From positions 13,468 through 41,485 of the IMG/VR virus record IMGVR_UViG_3300030380_002902: a stretch of DNA of 28,018 nt; one strand, written 5' to 3'. The position numbers and the translations under genes are program-made. Of the stretch, positions 13,731-19,914 are shown one piece after another (the first letter of the stretch is position 1; the number at the start of each line of letters is the position of its first letter). A model generated the notes under the pieces. It did no database searches. It was given only the letters and a program-made list of their open reading frames with translations, and was not told where the DNA came from. The DNA is from a virus.

Positions 13731-13974
13731 AATCACTCTCCCAGTTGGCCTCAAAAGACGGGTGTCTTTTCTTTTCGGGAACGTCCTTGTCTACTTCTGC
13801 CAACAGTTGAAAGTTCGTAAATTCATCAAGACCCTCGCGCCAATCGGATTCATCATAGTCAGTCCATTCTTCTGAACGGTCACGGTTGATTTCTTCCAAT
13901 ATTTCGGGGAGTGTCCAAAGGCTTGTTTCACCATCAACAATATTCAGCAAAACATATATTTTATTTTGGGTCAT
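13723..13974 (-). CDS. Hypothetical acidic early protein
   Basis: An 83-residue protein from ATG 13974. A GTG three codons upstream is possible, but AGGTGAG sits just before the ATG. It is strongly acidic (ILEEINRDRSEEWTDYDESD, C-terminal WESDYD), with no known domain. Small acidic early phage proteins sometimes mimic DNA or bind host enzymes, but nothing specific supports that here. The start overlaps the 3' end of the 50-residue gene, and the stop overlaps the start of the 30-residue membrane peptide. Confidence 0.65.
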   Translation of the reverse strand: MTQNKIYVLLNIVDGETSLWTLPEILEEINRDRSEEWTDYDESDWREGLDEFTNFQLLAEVDKDVPEKKRHPSFEANWESDYD

Positions 13975-14113
13975 GGAACTCACCTAGCTTGTCAGTCAGT
14001 AACATAATTTCAGCGAAATGCTCCCCTGCGGTCACCCTATCGCCACGGACTGCGGCATCAGCTAACATCGTCAGGTGATGACGGATGCCCTCTTTGATAT
14101 CAAGAATTGTCAT
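13961..14113 (-). CDS. Small early protein (50 residues)
   Basis: The ORF starts at ATG 14113 with AGAGGA about 8 nt upstream. The product begins MTILDIKEGIRHHLTMLADA and ends KLGEFHDPK. It is predicted to be mostly helical, soluble and amphipathic, with no known family. It overlaps both neighbours by about 14 nt, a tight packing typical of real early phage genes. The function is unknown. Confidence 0.55.
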   Translation of the reverse strand: MTILDIKEGIRHHLTMLADAAVRGDRVTAGEHFAEIMLLTDKLGEFHDPK

Positions 14114-14264
14114 TGGTTTTTTCCTCTACAACTTCATGGTGAACGGATATTAATTCTTTTTCATCACACACTTGGTCATCAGCCTTTTCTTGTGCGGATT
14201 CCCAACTGTCTGCCTCAAGATAAAACACATAGGTTTCATCACGTAATATTTTGTACTTAGGCAT
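14100..14264 (-). CDS. Small early protein (54 residues)
   Basis: The ORF starts at ATG 14264 with AAGGGAG about 8 nt upstream. The product begins MPKYKILRDETYVFYLEADS, then WESAQEKADDQVCDEKEL, and is acidic. The YKI-beta start followed by a helix with AxxxA and acidic residues resembles the small alpha/beta proteins often found in phage early regions, but no family can be named. It lies 20 bp after the GP88-like gene and overlaps the next gene by 14 nt. Confidence 0.55.
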   Translation of the reverse strand: MPKYKILRDETYVFYLEADSWESAQEKADDQVCDEKELISVHHEVVEEKTNDNS

Positions 14265-14283
14265 CTTCTTTTCTCCCTTGCTT

Positions 14284-15018
14284 CTAATGGGTTAAGAATA
14301 AAACTTGGCGTGTCTGTGCAGACCAGCAGAACGTGCAAGTAGCGCACGACTCGGCCTTGCCAGTTTGTTCTGGGCATACGGCAGACTTGCCGCTTTCTTC
14401 TTCGGCTACCTCAGTTGAGTTAGCGGAAAAGACTTCATCAGGGGCATTGCTGAACCGCACGGAAAATCGAGTGCCAAACTGTTCACGAACAAGTGCCAAG
14501 GCAACACCAATAGGGTCATCAGGGCTGTAACCAGTGAAGCCCCAAACCGCAAGGTTAGCAAAACGATGCAAAAGAGCCGCCCACTTCTGGACATACGGTA
14601 CGGAATAGAAGTCACCCAGAACATGAAGCCGCACGATAACGCCCTTATAAATAGAACAATGCTCGGCAATCTCGCGCTCTATGGCATCCTCAAGAGCCTT
14701 GCCAGCAGGGAAGCGATGAGCAAAGGCCATATTGTTGCCGTAGCAGTCATCCCAGTGGTAGCAGTAACGTGGACACGTTGCACGTTCTTCAAGGGTAAGC
14801 GTGAAGATGGCATAACCAGCAAACTCACCCTTGCGAACCAGCGGTAACTTGTCTTTGGATATCTTCTTGTTACGCGATACCTTCAGAACCCCAGTAGTGC
14901 AGTCCTCAACAGTACGTCTGGCATTCGGGTACATGGTAAACGCTGGCTTGTTTTTGTCAGCCTTGCGTATCTTTGAGTTAACCGTGGTTAACTGTTGTGG
15001 GCTAGTATCTAGCGGCAT
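14284..15018 (-). CDS. GP88-like cysteine-rich phage protein
   Basis: A 244-residue protein. The region GYAIFTLTLEERATCPRYC, YHWDDCYGNNMAFAHRF, RLHVLGDFYSVPYVQKWAAL, GFTGYSPDDPIG and the C-terminal CPEQTGKAESCATCTFCW match the general plan of the phage GP88 family as I know it, with Cys clusters at both ends that look able to bind metal or an Fe-S cluster. The molecular function is not established. The frame is open 25 codons further upstream, but ATG 15018 has GGAAGGA about 9 nt before it. A full palindromic site lies at codons 10-14 (QLTTVNS). It is the first gene of the unit driven from near 15080. Confidence 0.65.
   Translation of the reverse strand: MPLDTSPQQLTTVNSKIRKADKNKPAFTMYPNARRTVEDCTTGVLKVSRNKKISKDKLPLVRKGEFAGYAIFTLTLEERATCPRYCYHWDDCYGNNMAFAHRFPAGKALEDAIEREIAEHCSIYKGVIVRLHVLGDFYSVPYVQKWAALLHRFANLAVWGFTGYSPDDPIGVALALVREQFGTRFSVRFSNAPDEVFSANSTEVAEEESGKSAVCPEQTGKAESCATCTFCWSAQTRQVLFLTH
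14977..14992. promoter_or_regulatory. Palindromic operator-like site in the first codons of the GP88-like gene
   Basis: An exact GTTAACCGTGGTTAAC, about 80-95 bp downstream of the expected start site of the promoter at 15077. Because the leader is short, the site falls inside the coding sequence, where it encodes LTTVN. Confidence 0.6.
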
Positions 15019-15076
15019 TGTGGTATTCCTTCCATGATTTTTGAGAAACGGTGGGTATACACGACCCACTATGTAT

Positions 15077-15116
15077 ATATTACCAACGTGCAAGGTATAC
15101 GTCCAGCGTGGTTAAC
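15077..15116 (-). promoter_or_regulatory. Sigma70-like promoter with operator half-site (GP88-like unit)
   Basis: On the minus strand, GTTAACCACG leads into -35 CTGGAC (15106-15101), an 18 bp spacer and -10 TAATAT (15082-15077). It is the clear counterpart of the promoter at 13603-13642. It lies just downstream of the terminator at 15166, so it starts a new unit. Confidence 0.6.
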
Positions 15117-15165
15117 TGACGGGATACGGTATGATAGGATGATAGGATGACAAAAAAAATTGATG

Positions 15166-15195
15166 AAAAAAAAGCCCCCACAATTTCTTGTGAGG
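15166..15195 (-). terminator. Rho-independent terminator of the first early unit
   Basis: The minus strand reads CCTCACAA-GAAA-TTGTGGGG, an 8 bp stem with one G-T pair and a GNRA-type loop, followed by GGC and eight Ts; a second run of eight Ts follows shortly after. It lies 16 bp past the 28-residue membrane peptide and before the next promoter. Confidence 0.85.
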
Positions 15196-15210
15196 ACTCT
15201 TGAGATTTTA

Positions 15211-15297
15211 TTATTTCAGACTGAACATCATCCAGACCCAAAAAGCTATGACAGCAAGTCCAAAACCACAATAAAAGGCAATTACATATTCTAGCAT
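15211..15297 (-). CDS. Tiny single-TM protein (28 residues)
   Basis: The ORF starts 1 nt after the stop of the 252-residue gene and ends just before the terminator. The product begins MLEYVIAFYCGFGLAVIAF and ends MMFSLK, one hydrophobic helix with a basic C-terminus. It is predicted as a single-pass inner-membrane peptide whose translation is coupled to the upstream gene. The function is unknown. Its position as the last gene before a strong terminator argues that it is a real gene. Confidence 0.55.
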   Translation of the reverse strand: MLEYVIAFYCGFGLAVIAFWVWMMFSLK

Positions 15298-15298
15298 A

Positions 15299-16057
15299 TT
15301 AGGCCGCCTTTCTTTTCTTTGCATTAGACTTAACACTGGCCTTTGCAGATTGCGCGGCCTGCCGCTTATCAGCTTCAGCCTTAGTGAGCGGCTTCTGCTT
15401 CGTAGCTTCCTCTTCAGCCTTTGTAGCTTCCTCTTCAGCCTTTACCCTTGCCAGTTCCGCCTTAATCTGAGCGGCCTCTTTTTCGCGCCGTATGTCTTCA
15501 CGTTGTTCGATTATCTTTGAAACATAGTCATTGATATAATTGAACGCATCTACGTCTACGTGCTGGGCGTCATCCTTGCTGAGTTCCTTGCGATACTTTT
15601 TGATTAAGTCTAACAATTCATCCGCCTTTTTTTCGCGTGGATTAACTTCAGCGCGTAGTTCTTTGAAGCTATCAAAAGACGATACAGGCTTATCAAGGCC
15701 ACCTTCACATTCAGCACGTTCTGCCTTTTGACACTGGGCGCGATATGTGGACAGCGTGCCTTTAGGCCATGGTGCGCCCCTGTTGTTCTTTTTGCCGTTG
15801 CTGTCAGGGTTACCAGCTTCATCTTGATAATAATCGTGACCTGACAAATAAGCCAACGTGTTGAAGATTTGCGCGGCGGACTGCTCAGTTTCTTTCTGAA
15901 TAGTCACAATCTCAGAAAACAGCGTATCGGCTACCGTGCCAATTTGACCAGAAACACCCTCAGCCTTTTCCTGTAATTCAATGATGTCTTGAACGGCCTC
16001 ATGTGCCGCGCCAAATTGAGCGTCCAGAGCTTCAGTATTTTTCAGTAATGTAGTCAT
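15299..16057 (-). CDS. First early gene: hypothetical coiled-coil protein with Lys/Ala-rich tail
   Basis: A 252-residue protein with no named domain. The N-terminal 70 residues are helical (AVQDIIELQEKAEG). A middle segment with RGAPWPKGTLSTYRAQCQKA may be a small DNA- or RNA-binding unit. From about residue 180 the protein is a charged coiled coil ending in a basic KSNAKKRKAA tail. A perfect 21 bp tandem duplication gives the repeat KAEEEAT twice. AAGGA lies twice in the 15 nt before the ATG. It is the first gene after the proposed genome-end region, where T7-like phages place host-takeover genes. Confidence 0.7.
   Translation of the reverse strand: MTTLLKNTEALDAQFGAAHEAVQDIIELQEKAEGVSGQIGTVADTLFSEIVTIQKETEQSAAQIFNTLAYLSGHDYYQDEAGNPDSNGKKNNRGAPWPKGTLSTYRAQCQKAERAECEGGLDKPVSSFDSFKELRAEVNPREKKADELLDLIKKYRKELSKDDAQHVDVDAFNYINDYVSKIIEQREDIRREKEAAQIKAELARVKAEEEATKAEEEATKQKPLTKAEADKRQAAQSAKASVKSNAKKRKAA
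15402..15443. repeat. Perfect 21 bp tandem duplication
   Basis: The 21-mer GTAGCTTCCTCTTCAGCCTT plus a final T occurs twice without mismatch at 15402-15422 and 15423-15443. It keeps the reading frame and doubles a KAEEEAT heptad in the coiled-coil tail. Lack of divergence suggests a recent slippage duplication. Confidence 0.9.
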
Positions 16058-16080
16058 ATCCTTAGTCCTTTTTTCTATGG

Positions 16081-16096
16081 GTTAACCGTGGTTAAT
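16081..16096. promoter_or_regulatory. Palindromic operator-like site downstream of the first early promoter
   Basis: GTTAACCGTGGTTAAT, 24 bp upstream of the first early gene and about 45-60 bp downstream of the expected start from the promoter at 16145-16178. A GTGTG...CACAC inverted repeat lies directly beside it (16102-16120). Confidence 0.6.
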
Positions 16097-16144
16097 TATG
16101 GTGTGTCATTTTTGTCACACTCGTTATCAAGGGGCGAACCCCTG

Positions 16145-16189
16145 ATTATACATTAAAGGAATACTTGCCAGAATGCAAGTCTGGTTAAT
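16145..16189 (-). promoter_or_regulatory. First early sigma70-like promoter with operator half-site
   Basis: On the minus strand, ATTAACCAGACTTG is followed by two overlapping readings: -35 TTGCAT (16178-16173) with 17 bp to TAATGT, or -35 CTGGCA (16172-16167) with 16 bp to a perfect TATAAT (16150-16145). The second has the better -10. The half-site and following bases are the same as at the 12615-12654 promoter. It would drive the 252-residue gene on entry. Confidence 0.55.
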
Positions 16190-16234
16190 CAATTGGGCTA
16201 AATAAAAAAAACAGATGATAAAACAAACAAACCA

Positions 16235-16250
16235 ATTAACCACGGTTAAC
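16235..16250. promoter_or_regulatory. Palindromic operator-like site, opposite orientation
   Basis: ATTAACCACGGTTAAC on the plus strand. This is the only full copy whose 2 bp centre reads AC instead of GT or AT, so it is inverted relative to the others. It lies about 57 bp upstream of the first early promoter's -35. Confidence 0.6.
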
Positions 16251-16276
16251 CAGTGAGGGCTTGTCGTTTCCGTGGA

Positions 16277-16292
16277 ATTAACCGTGGTTAAC
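16277..16292. promoter_or_regulatory. Palindromic operator-like site, upstream copy
   Basis: ATTAACCGTGGTTAAC, 26 bp from the inverted copy at 16235-16250. The two could be bound cooperatively upstream of the first early promoter. Confidence 0.6.
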
Positions 16293-16602
16293 TCGCATTA
16301 GACTATAAGTCTGAAGTACTGCGCGTTTCTATTGGCCCTGCGGTTATCGCGTGGCAATGCGGTGACACTGCCAGCACCCACGCGCCCTGATTGTTTACGA
16401 CACGCGCCACCAGTATCCCCATGGGGGTTGTTATCCGCGCATACCTACGCGTTACCCCTTCAGATTTTTCTACAAAATATTCGGGGTTACCAAGGTGTAA
16501 CAAACAAAACATACTAAAAGAGGGGGTTATACTAGGTTGGTTAGTTCTACAACCCTACTATAGTTACCTATAGGTATACTATAATATGTATTGACCCCCC
16601 TC

Positions 16603-16620
16603 CTATAGTGTCCATTAAAT
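16603..16620 (-). promoter_or_regulatory. Phage RNA polymerase promoter at the terminase stop codon (phi-OR-like)
   Basis: The minus strand reads ATTTAATGGACACTATAG followed by GAGGGGGG; the TAA inside it is the large terminase stop. It differs from the SP6 promoter ATTTAGGTGACACTATAG at only four positions. T7 has promoter phi-OR at the same place, after gene 19, next to the right end and used as a secondary origin, which supports a role in replication or packaging here. Confidence 0.7.
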
Positions 16621-18306
16621 GCTAAACCATGTGCTTTGTACAGGTTCTCTACCTTTTTTGAGTAACGTATTGGTACTAAAACGCTCCAGAGTTTCCATTA
16701 GAAGCTCCTCACGGCGGTCTACAATAGCTTTGTCGGCATCAGAGGCCATCTGTTCTACCCAATAGGCTACTGCCATACTTAGCGCATCCAGACGGTCATC
16801 GTGAGCAAGCGCACCGCGCTCCTTTGTAACACGGGTCATCTGATACATCAGCGTGTACTTAGGGGCTTTCTCTTGGCTATAGTTCTGTACCGACTGCCAA
16901 TCCCGCTCGATTACCTTCGGGTCAAACACCAATCTGTGTTGGTTCATCACAGGCTCTAGCGTATCAACGATACGTAGCTCCTTCTGTTTACTATGGCGTA
17001 CTTCGTTCACCGTGACCTCATATAACTTATGAAGCACTGGCTTGAACAGTTCGGTAAACATACCGTCACCAAAGTTACTCTCGATGATAATCTCGTTGAC
17101 CTTACCCTTCTTTGCTATGTTTGCTAGTTGCTGTAGTGTCTCTGCACTATAGCCACCCTTTACACCACCAGCATCAGTAACGAACAACTGACCATTGAGC
17201 ATCTTTACCACAGCATACGCTGTTTCATCTGCACCTCTACCAGAGGGGTCAATGGCAAGCACACTGCCCGTGTAGTCTAACCACGAACCAACCCGCTCCT
17301 GTGGCCCATACAGCTTATCGCCAGCTAGTCCAAGGTTGGGTAGGTCTTTAAGTTCGTGTTGTGGGTTACGTCCCCACAGGACTTTCTCTGGTGCTTTGTC
17401 GTTATCCAGAGGCATTACTATAAGGTCATTGAGCTTCAACGGATACCTGTCGGCATCAGAGAGGCTTGTGTCGAGCATAAACTGTAAGCTAAAGCCAGAA
17501 CGCCCATAGGATAACTCTCGTTCCAAGAGGTCTTCATCTGTGAATCTCTTAGGGTCTGTAGGTTGCCCTGTGAGTCCTTCCTCGTCCCTGTCTAGTAGGT
17601 CAGCTACCTTTGGGGCAAGACGGCCACTGTAGCGGCCTCTGACGGACTCTGAGGGGTATCTGGCGGGCCATATGCGGGCCTCATATCCACGGTTGGGCAA
17701 CTCCTCGTAAAGCGACATCTCTGTCTGGGGTGTACCAAGGTAAATGATGCGACCGTCAGGCTTTAGGATAGCGTCAAATTCCTTTACGCTTTCACCTAGC
17801 TTATCACGCATCATCTGTGTTGCTGAGTTGTTTGGAATCTCAATATCGTCAGCTACGATGATATCTGCGCGGCTACCAGCCAGTTGTCCTGTAATACCTA
17901 CTGATTTAACAGAAGGGGAGTGGCTAGGCCCAGCAGGGCCAACGTCAAAGGATATCTTACTTGCTCGTTGTTCTTCCCGTGGTTTCAGGTGGTGAAGCAC
18001 AGGCATATCGTTGATTAATCTCTGTGTAAACGTAGAGAAGTCATCAGAGCGGTTCTTAGAGGCTGACACCACAAGAACCTTTAGCTCTGGGTTTAGGAGT
18101 AGCTGGTGTACTACAAAGGCGCTGGTGATGTAGGATTTACCGACACCACGAAAGGCTTCAATGACAAGACGCCTTGGGCCGCTCTGTAGATATGAAGCTA
18201 TGTCGTATTGAACGCTAGTTGGTTCTGGTAGGTTAAGATGTTTCCAAGTTAAAAATAAAAAGTTACGAAAGTCAGTGAGTTTTGATGAGTTCAAAGTCTT
18301 CGTCAT
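16615..18306 (-). CDS. Terminase large subunit (T7 gp19-like DNA maturase B)
   Basis: About 563 residues. It packages DNA into the prohead by ATP hydrolysis and cuts concatemers. Visible motifs: EAFRGVGKSYI (Walker A, about residue 52), VVSASKNRSDDF, SFDVGPAGPSHSPSVKSVGI and TGQLAGSRADIIVADDIE (Walker B), RIIYLGTPQTEMSLYEEL, then the nuclease domain with LAIDPSGRGADET, IIIESNFGDGMF and AHDDRLDALSMA. These follow T7 gp19 block by block. The ATG at 18306 is chosen; a TTG three codons upstream is possible. The start lies 35 nt inside the small terminase gene. The stop codon is part of a phage promoter. Confidence 0.97.
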   Translation of the reverse strand: MTKTLNSSKLTDFRNFLFLTWKHLNLPEPTSVQYDIASYLQSGPRRLVIEAFRGVGKSYITSAFVVHQLLLNPELKVLVVSASKNRSDDFSTFTQRLINDMPVLHHLKPREEQRASKISFDVGPAGPSHSPSVKSVGITGQLAGSRADIIVADDIEIPNNSATQMMRDKLGESVKEFDAILKPDGRIIYLGTPQTEMSLYEELPNRGYEARIWPARYPSESVRGRYSGRLAPKVADLLDRDEEGLTGQPTDPKRFTDEDLLERELSYGRSGFSLQFMLDTSLSDADRYPLKLNDLIVMPLDNDKAPEKVLWGRNPQHELKDLPNLGLAGDKLYGPQERVGSWLDYTGSVLAIDPSGRGADETAYAVVKMLNGQLFVTDAGGVKGGYSAETLQQLANIAKKGKVNEIIIESNFGDGMFTELFKPVLHKLYEVTVNEVRHSKQKELRIVDTLEPVMNQHRLVFDPKVIERDWQSVQNYSQEKAPKYTLMYQMTRVTKERGALAHDDRLDALSMAVAYWVEQMASDADKAIVDRREELLMETLERFSTNTLLKKGREPVQSTWFSI

Positions 18307-18505
18307 CCTCGTCAAACGGTAGTTCTGACATCAGGGTCTGTAGGATAGAGCCATCTGTTGGGATTGCTTCGATACCATTGTCTTTGAGAAACTTGACTGC
18401 AACAGAGAGGTCAGCGGGTTTTGCTTCGCCAGACCTGATGCGTTCCAAGAGTTCAACAGCGGTAGCCTCGTGTAGCTCGTTGAGTATGTCTGATACTTTT
18501 GTCAC
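18272..18505 (-). CDS. Terminase small subunit (T7 gp18-like DNA maturase A)
   Basis: A 77-residue protein with a GTG start at 18505 preceded by AGGAG at 9 nt. The core LSVAVKFLKDNGIEAIPTDG and the acidic end LPFDEDDEDFELIKTH match small terminase subunits of T7-like marine phages, which recognise the packaging site and regulate the large subunit. It overlaps the large subunit gene by 35 nt and the HNH gene by 4 nt (GTGA), so the three form one coupled unit. It is slightly shorter than T7 gp18 (89). Confidence 0.85.
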   Translation of the reverse strand: MTKVSDILNELHEATAVELLERIRSGEAKPADLSVAVKFLKDNGIEAIPTDGSILQTLMSELPFDEDDEDFELIKTH

Positions 18506-18732
18506 GATTGTCTGCTCCTGTTGATATTACGATGTTGGATACGTAGGTTGCTTGGCCTGTTGTCCAACGTATTAAAGTTACGGTGGTCTACCTCAAGGTT
18601 GTCACCTTTTCTAACCATCCCCTTTTTCATAGCGTACCGCCTCGCGGCGTTCCGTCCCGCCCTGCGCTTCTTCTGTACTTCTGTTCCCCCGTACTGTGCG
18701 TATTCCCGCTTGTAGTTTCTTATTCTGGTCAT
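18502..18732 (-). CDS. Small HNH endonuclease
   Basis: A 76-residue HNH protein. The catalytic region is LEVDHRNFNTLDNRPSNLR with D-H, the central N and the final N-x-x-x-N-L-R pattern, preceded by a very basic N-terminus (RAGRNAARRYAMKKG) for DNA contact. It lacks the zinc Cys pairs and extra DNA-binding repeats of larger homing enzymes. It overlaps the small terminase start by 4 nt. HNH proteins next to terminases can take part in genome-end cleavage in some phages, while in T7-like phages they are more often homing endonucleases; the sequence does not decide which. Confidence 0.85.
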   Translation of the reverse strand: MTRIRNYKREYAQYGGTEVQKKRRAGRNAARRYAMKKGMVRKGDNLEVDHRNFNTLDNRPSNLRIQHRNINRSRQS

Positions 18733-18795
18733 CGCGTTCTCTATTTCTTTTTGCTTGTTCTGGGGTTGTTAGACTGTGCATATCAAAAACCATCA

Positions 18796-18999
18796 TTAGA
18801 TATGACCTTCTTCTATTTGTTCACACAGTTTTGCCCTGACGCGGGACATAGGTATGTTTTTGTGGATGATAAATTCCATTTCTTTTAATCTTGTCTCACA
18901 GTCTTCTTCTTTTAGGTATGGGCCTTCAGTATCGTGTGCCACCAAACATTGATGTCCCCCGAAAGCTACCCAACAAAAGAAAACAGAAGCGATAAACAT
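18796..18999 (-). CDS. Small exported or membrane-anchored protein
   Basis: A 67-residue protein. The N-terminal 20 residues (MFIASVFFCWVAFGGHQCLV) are hydrophobic and could be a signal peptide or anchor, though without the usual positive charge. The mature part has HDTEGPYLKEEDCETRLKEM, a short Cys-containing motif of a kind I have seen in small marine phage proteins. AAGGAG lies about 6 nt before the ATG. It sits in the lysis/packaging cluster, so a lysis-accessory (spanin-like) role is possible but unproven. Confidence 0.65.
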   Translation of the reverse strand: MFIASVFFCWVAFGGHQCLVAHDTEGPYLKEEDCETRLKEMEFIIHKNIPMSRVRAKLCEQIEEGHI

Positions 19000-19026
19000 T
19001 GCTTTCTCCTTGAGCCTTTTGGCTTC

Positions 19027-19410
19027 TTATTTTTTATTAAACATTTTGGATGCACCCTTGATACCAAAGGAGGCCGATACAATTACACCAAGGGTATATT
19101 TGTACCAGTCAGGTGTGAGTGCCAACGCTTCAAAGCCTCGCTCCACGTAATCGACAGTGAACGGCAAGAAGCAGAGTAACAGTGGGATACTGAACAGGAT
19201 TGTAAGATACTCGTCTTTCCAAGATTCCTTTGAACCTTTGACAGCTTCCACATCCCAATCAATCTCCCCTTTTATCTGCTTTTCCATCAGGCTTGTTTCA
19301 GCCTCTATCTTGACCAGCTTCTGCTTGGCCTTGGCTTTCTTAGTGTCCATGTAGCCTGTAACAGCTTCACCAGCGACACCAAGAAGCCCCTGAAGTAAAA
19401 TGTTAATCAT
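19027..19410 (-). CDS. 3-TM holin-like protein (GTA holin type)
   Basis: A 127-residue protein. It has an N-terminal amphipathic helix (INILLQGLLGVAGEAVTGYM), a charged helix (residues 23-60), WKDEYLTILFSIPLLLCFLPF as a first clear TM segment, and WYKYTLGVIVSASFGIKGAS as a second. The W-x-D-E before the TM hairpin is typical of the 3-TM holin family found in gene transfer agents and alphaproteobacterial phages. It would help release endolysin or collapse the membrane. AAAGGA lies about 11 nt before the ATG. A separate T7-type holin gene lies upstream. Confidence 0.7.
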   Translation of the reverse strand: MINILLQGLLGVAGEAVTGYMDTKKAKAKQKLVKIEAETSLMEKQIKGEIDWDVEAVKGSKESWKDEYLTILFSIPLLLCFLPFTVDYVERGFEALALTPDWYKYTLGVIVSASFGIKGASKMFNKK

Positions 19411-19411
19411 G

Positions 19412-19864
19412 TTAAGTTAGTCCTTTGAGCCACGCGACATACCAACCAAGACCGCCAACTCCTAAGAAGAGGACAATGATAACGGTACACCACATTTGGA
19501 ATTGTTCTTTTTTGTGCGCTCGTAAGTTTAGTTCTTTTTGTATTCTTGCTCGTTCCGAAGCTATTTCAGCTTGTAGTCTTTCCCATTGCCCCGCCTTGCC
19601 ATAAAGTTGAAAAACAGAACGTAATTCGTTTCTCATGTCGGCAAGTTTTTCTTTTTTAAAATGCTTTTCGATTGCACTTTCTTCCGCAAACGAGAATCTC
19701 GCTTTTTTCTTTTTAGAAGCACCAAACTGTAGTTCAGCTTCTCCTTGGGCGTATCGTGAAATTTGACTACTTAGGGAAGACAAGTCCTTCCCCATTTGAA
19801 CAGCTTTCATAATTGCGGAATGTCCAGCAGAAACGGCGGCAAACGCCGACACTGGGTCAATCAT
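19412..19864 (-). CDS. Hypothetical C-terminally membrane-anchored coiled-coil protein
   Basis: A 150-residue protein. A helical N-terminus with small residues (IDPVSAFAAVSAGHSAIMKA) is followed by a long charged coiled coil to about residue 120 and one TM helix (WCTVIIVLFLGVGGLGWYV) near the C-terminus. ATG 19864 is preferred to the one five codons upstream because GGAGGT lies 8 nt before it. It lies between two holin-like genes. Its topology (cytoplasmic or periplasmic coiled coil plus tail anchor) could fit a lysis-accessory or virion role, and neither can be shown. Confidence 0.65.
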   Translation of the reverse strand: MIDPVSAFAAVSAGHSAIMKAVQMGKDLSSLSSQISRYAQGEAELQFGASKKKKARFSFAEESAIEKHFKKEKLADMRNELRSVFQLYGKAGQWERLQAEIASERARIQKELNLRAHKKEQFQMWCTVIIVLFLGVGGLGWYVAWLKGLT

Positions 19865-19914
19865 AGCAATGACCTCCATTCATTAAGATTTAAGGGAAAG
19901 TTAGTTAAAGTAAG

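Larger units (their letters stand above)
16058..16614. other. Gene-free region between terminase and early genes: regulatory and probable genome-end region
   Basis: 557 bp with no convincing gene. It holds three full palindromic sites (16081, 16235, 16277), a sigma70-like promoter (16145-16178), an AT-rich A/T-tract stretch (16195-16230) and a GC-richer stretch (16320-16450) unlike its surroundings. At the far end is a cluster of four CTATAG/CTATAA motifs (16558-16608) with a perfect 12 bp palindrome TACCTATAGGTA (16565-16576). In T7-like phages the interval between gene 19 and the first early genes carries the terminal repeats and concatemer junction, so the physical genome ends are likely here. 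No direct terminal repeat can be shown because the junction is joined in this sequence. Confidence 0.6.

Noticed and set aside
15131-15150. Short 8 bp tandem repeat (GATAGGAT twice) before the GP88-unit promoter
   Set aside because: It is too short and has too few units to be called a functional repeat or iteron set.
16303-16512. A 69-codon minus-strand ORF in the gap between terminase and early genes
   Set aside because: No ribosome binding site precedes the ATG and no family is recognised. It fills the probable genome-end region. It may be real but was not supported enough to list.
18611-18796. A 61-codon minus-strand ORF overlapping the HNH gene in another frame, starting at TAATG
   Set aside because: Two thirds of it is the shifted frame of a clear HNH gene and its composition (Arg/Glu/Gln-rich) is that of a shadow frame. 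Only the first 20 codons are unique.
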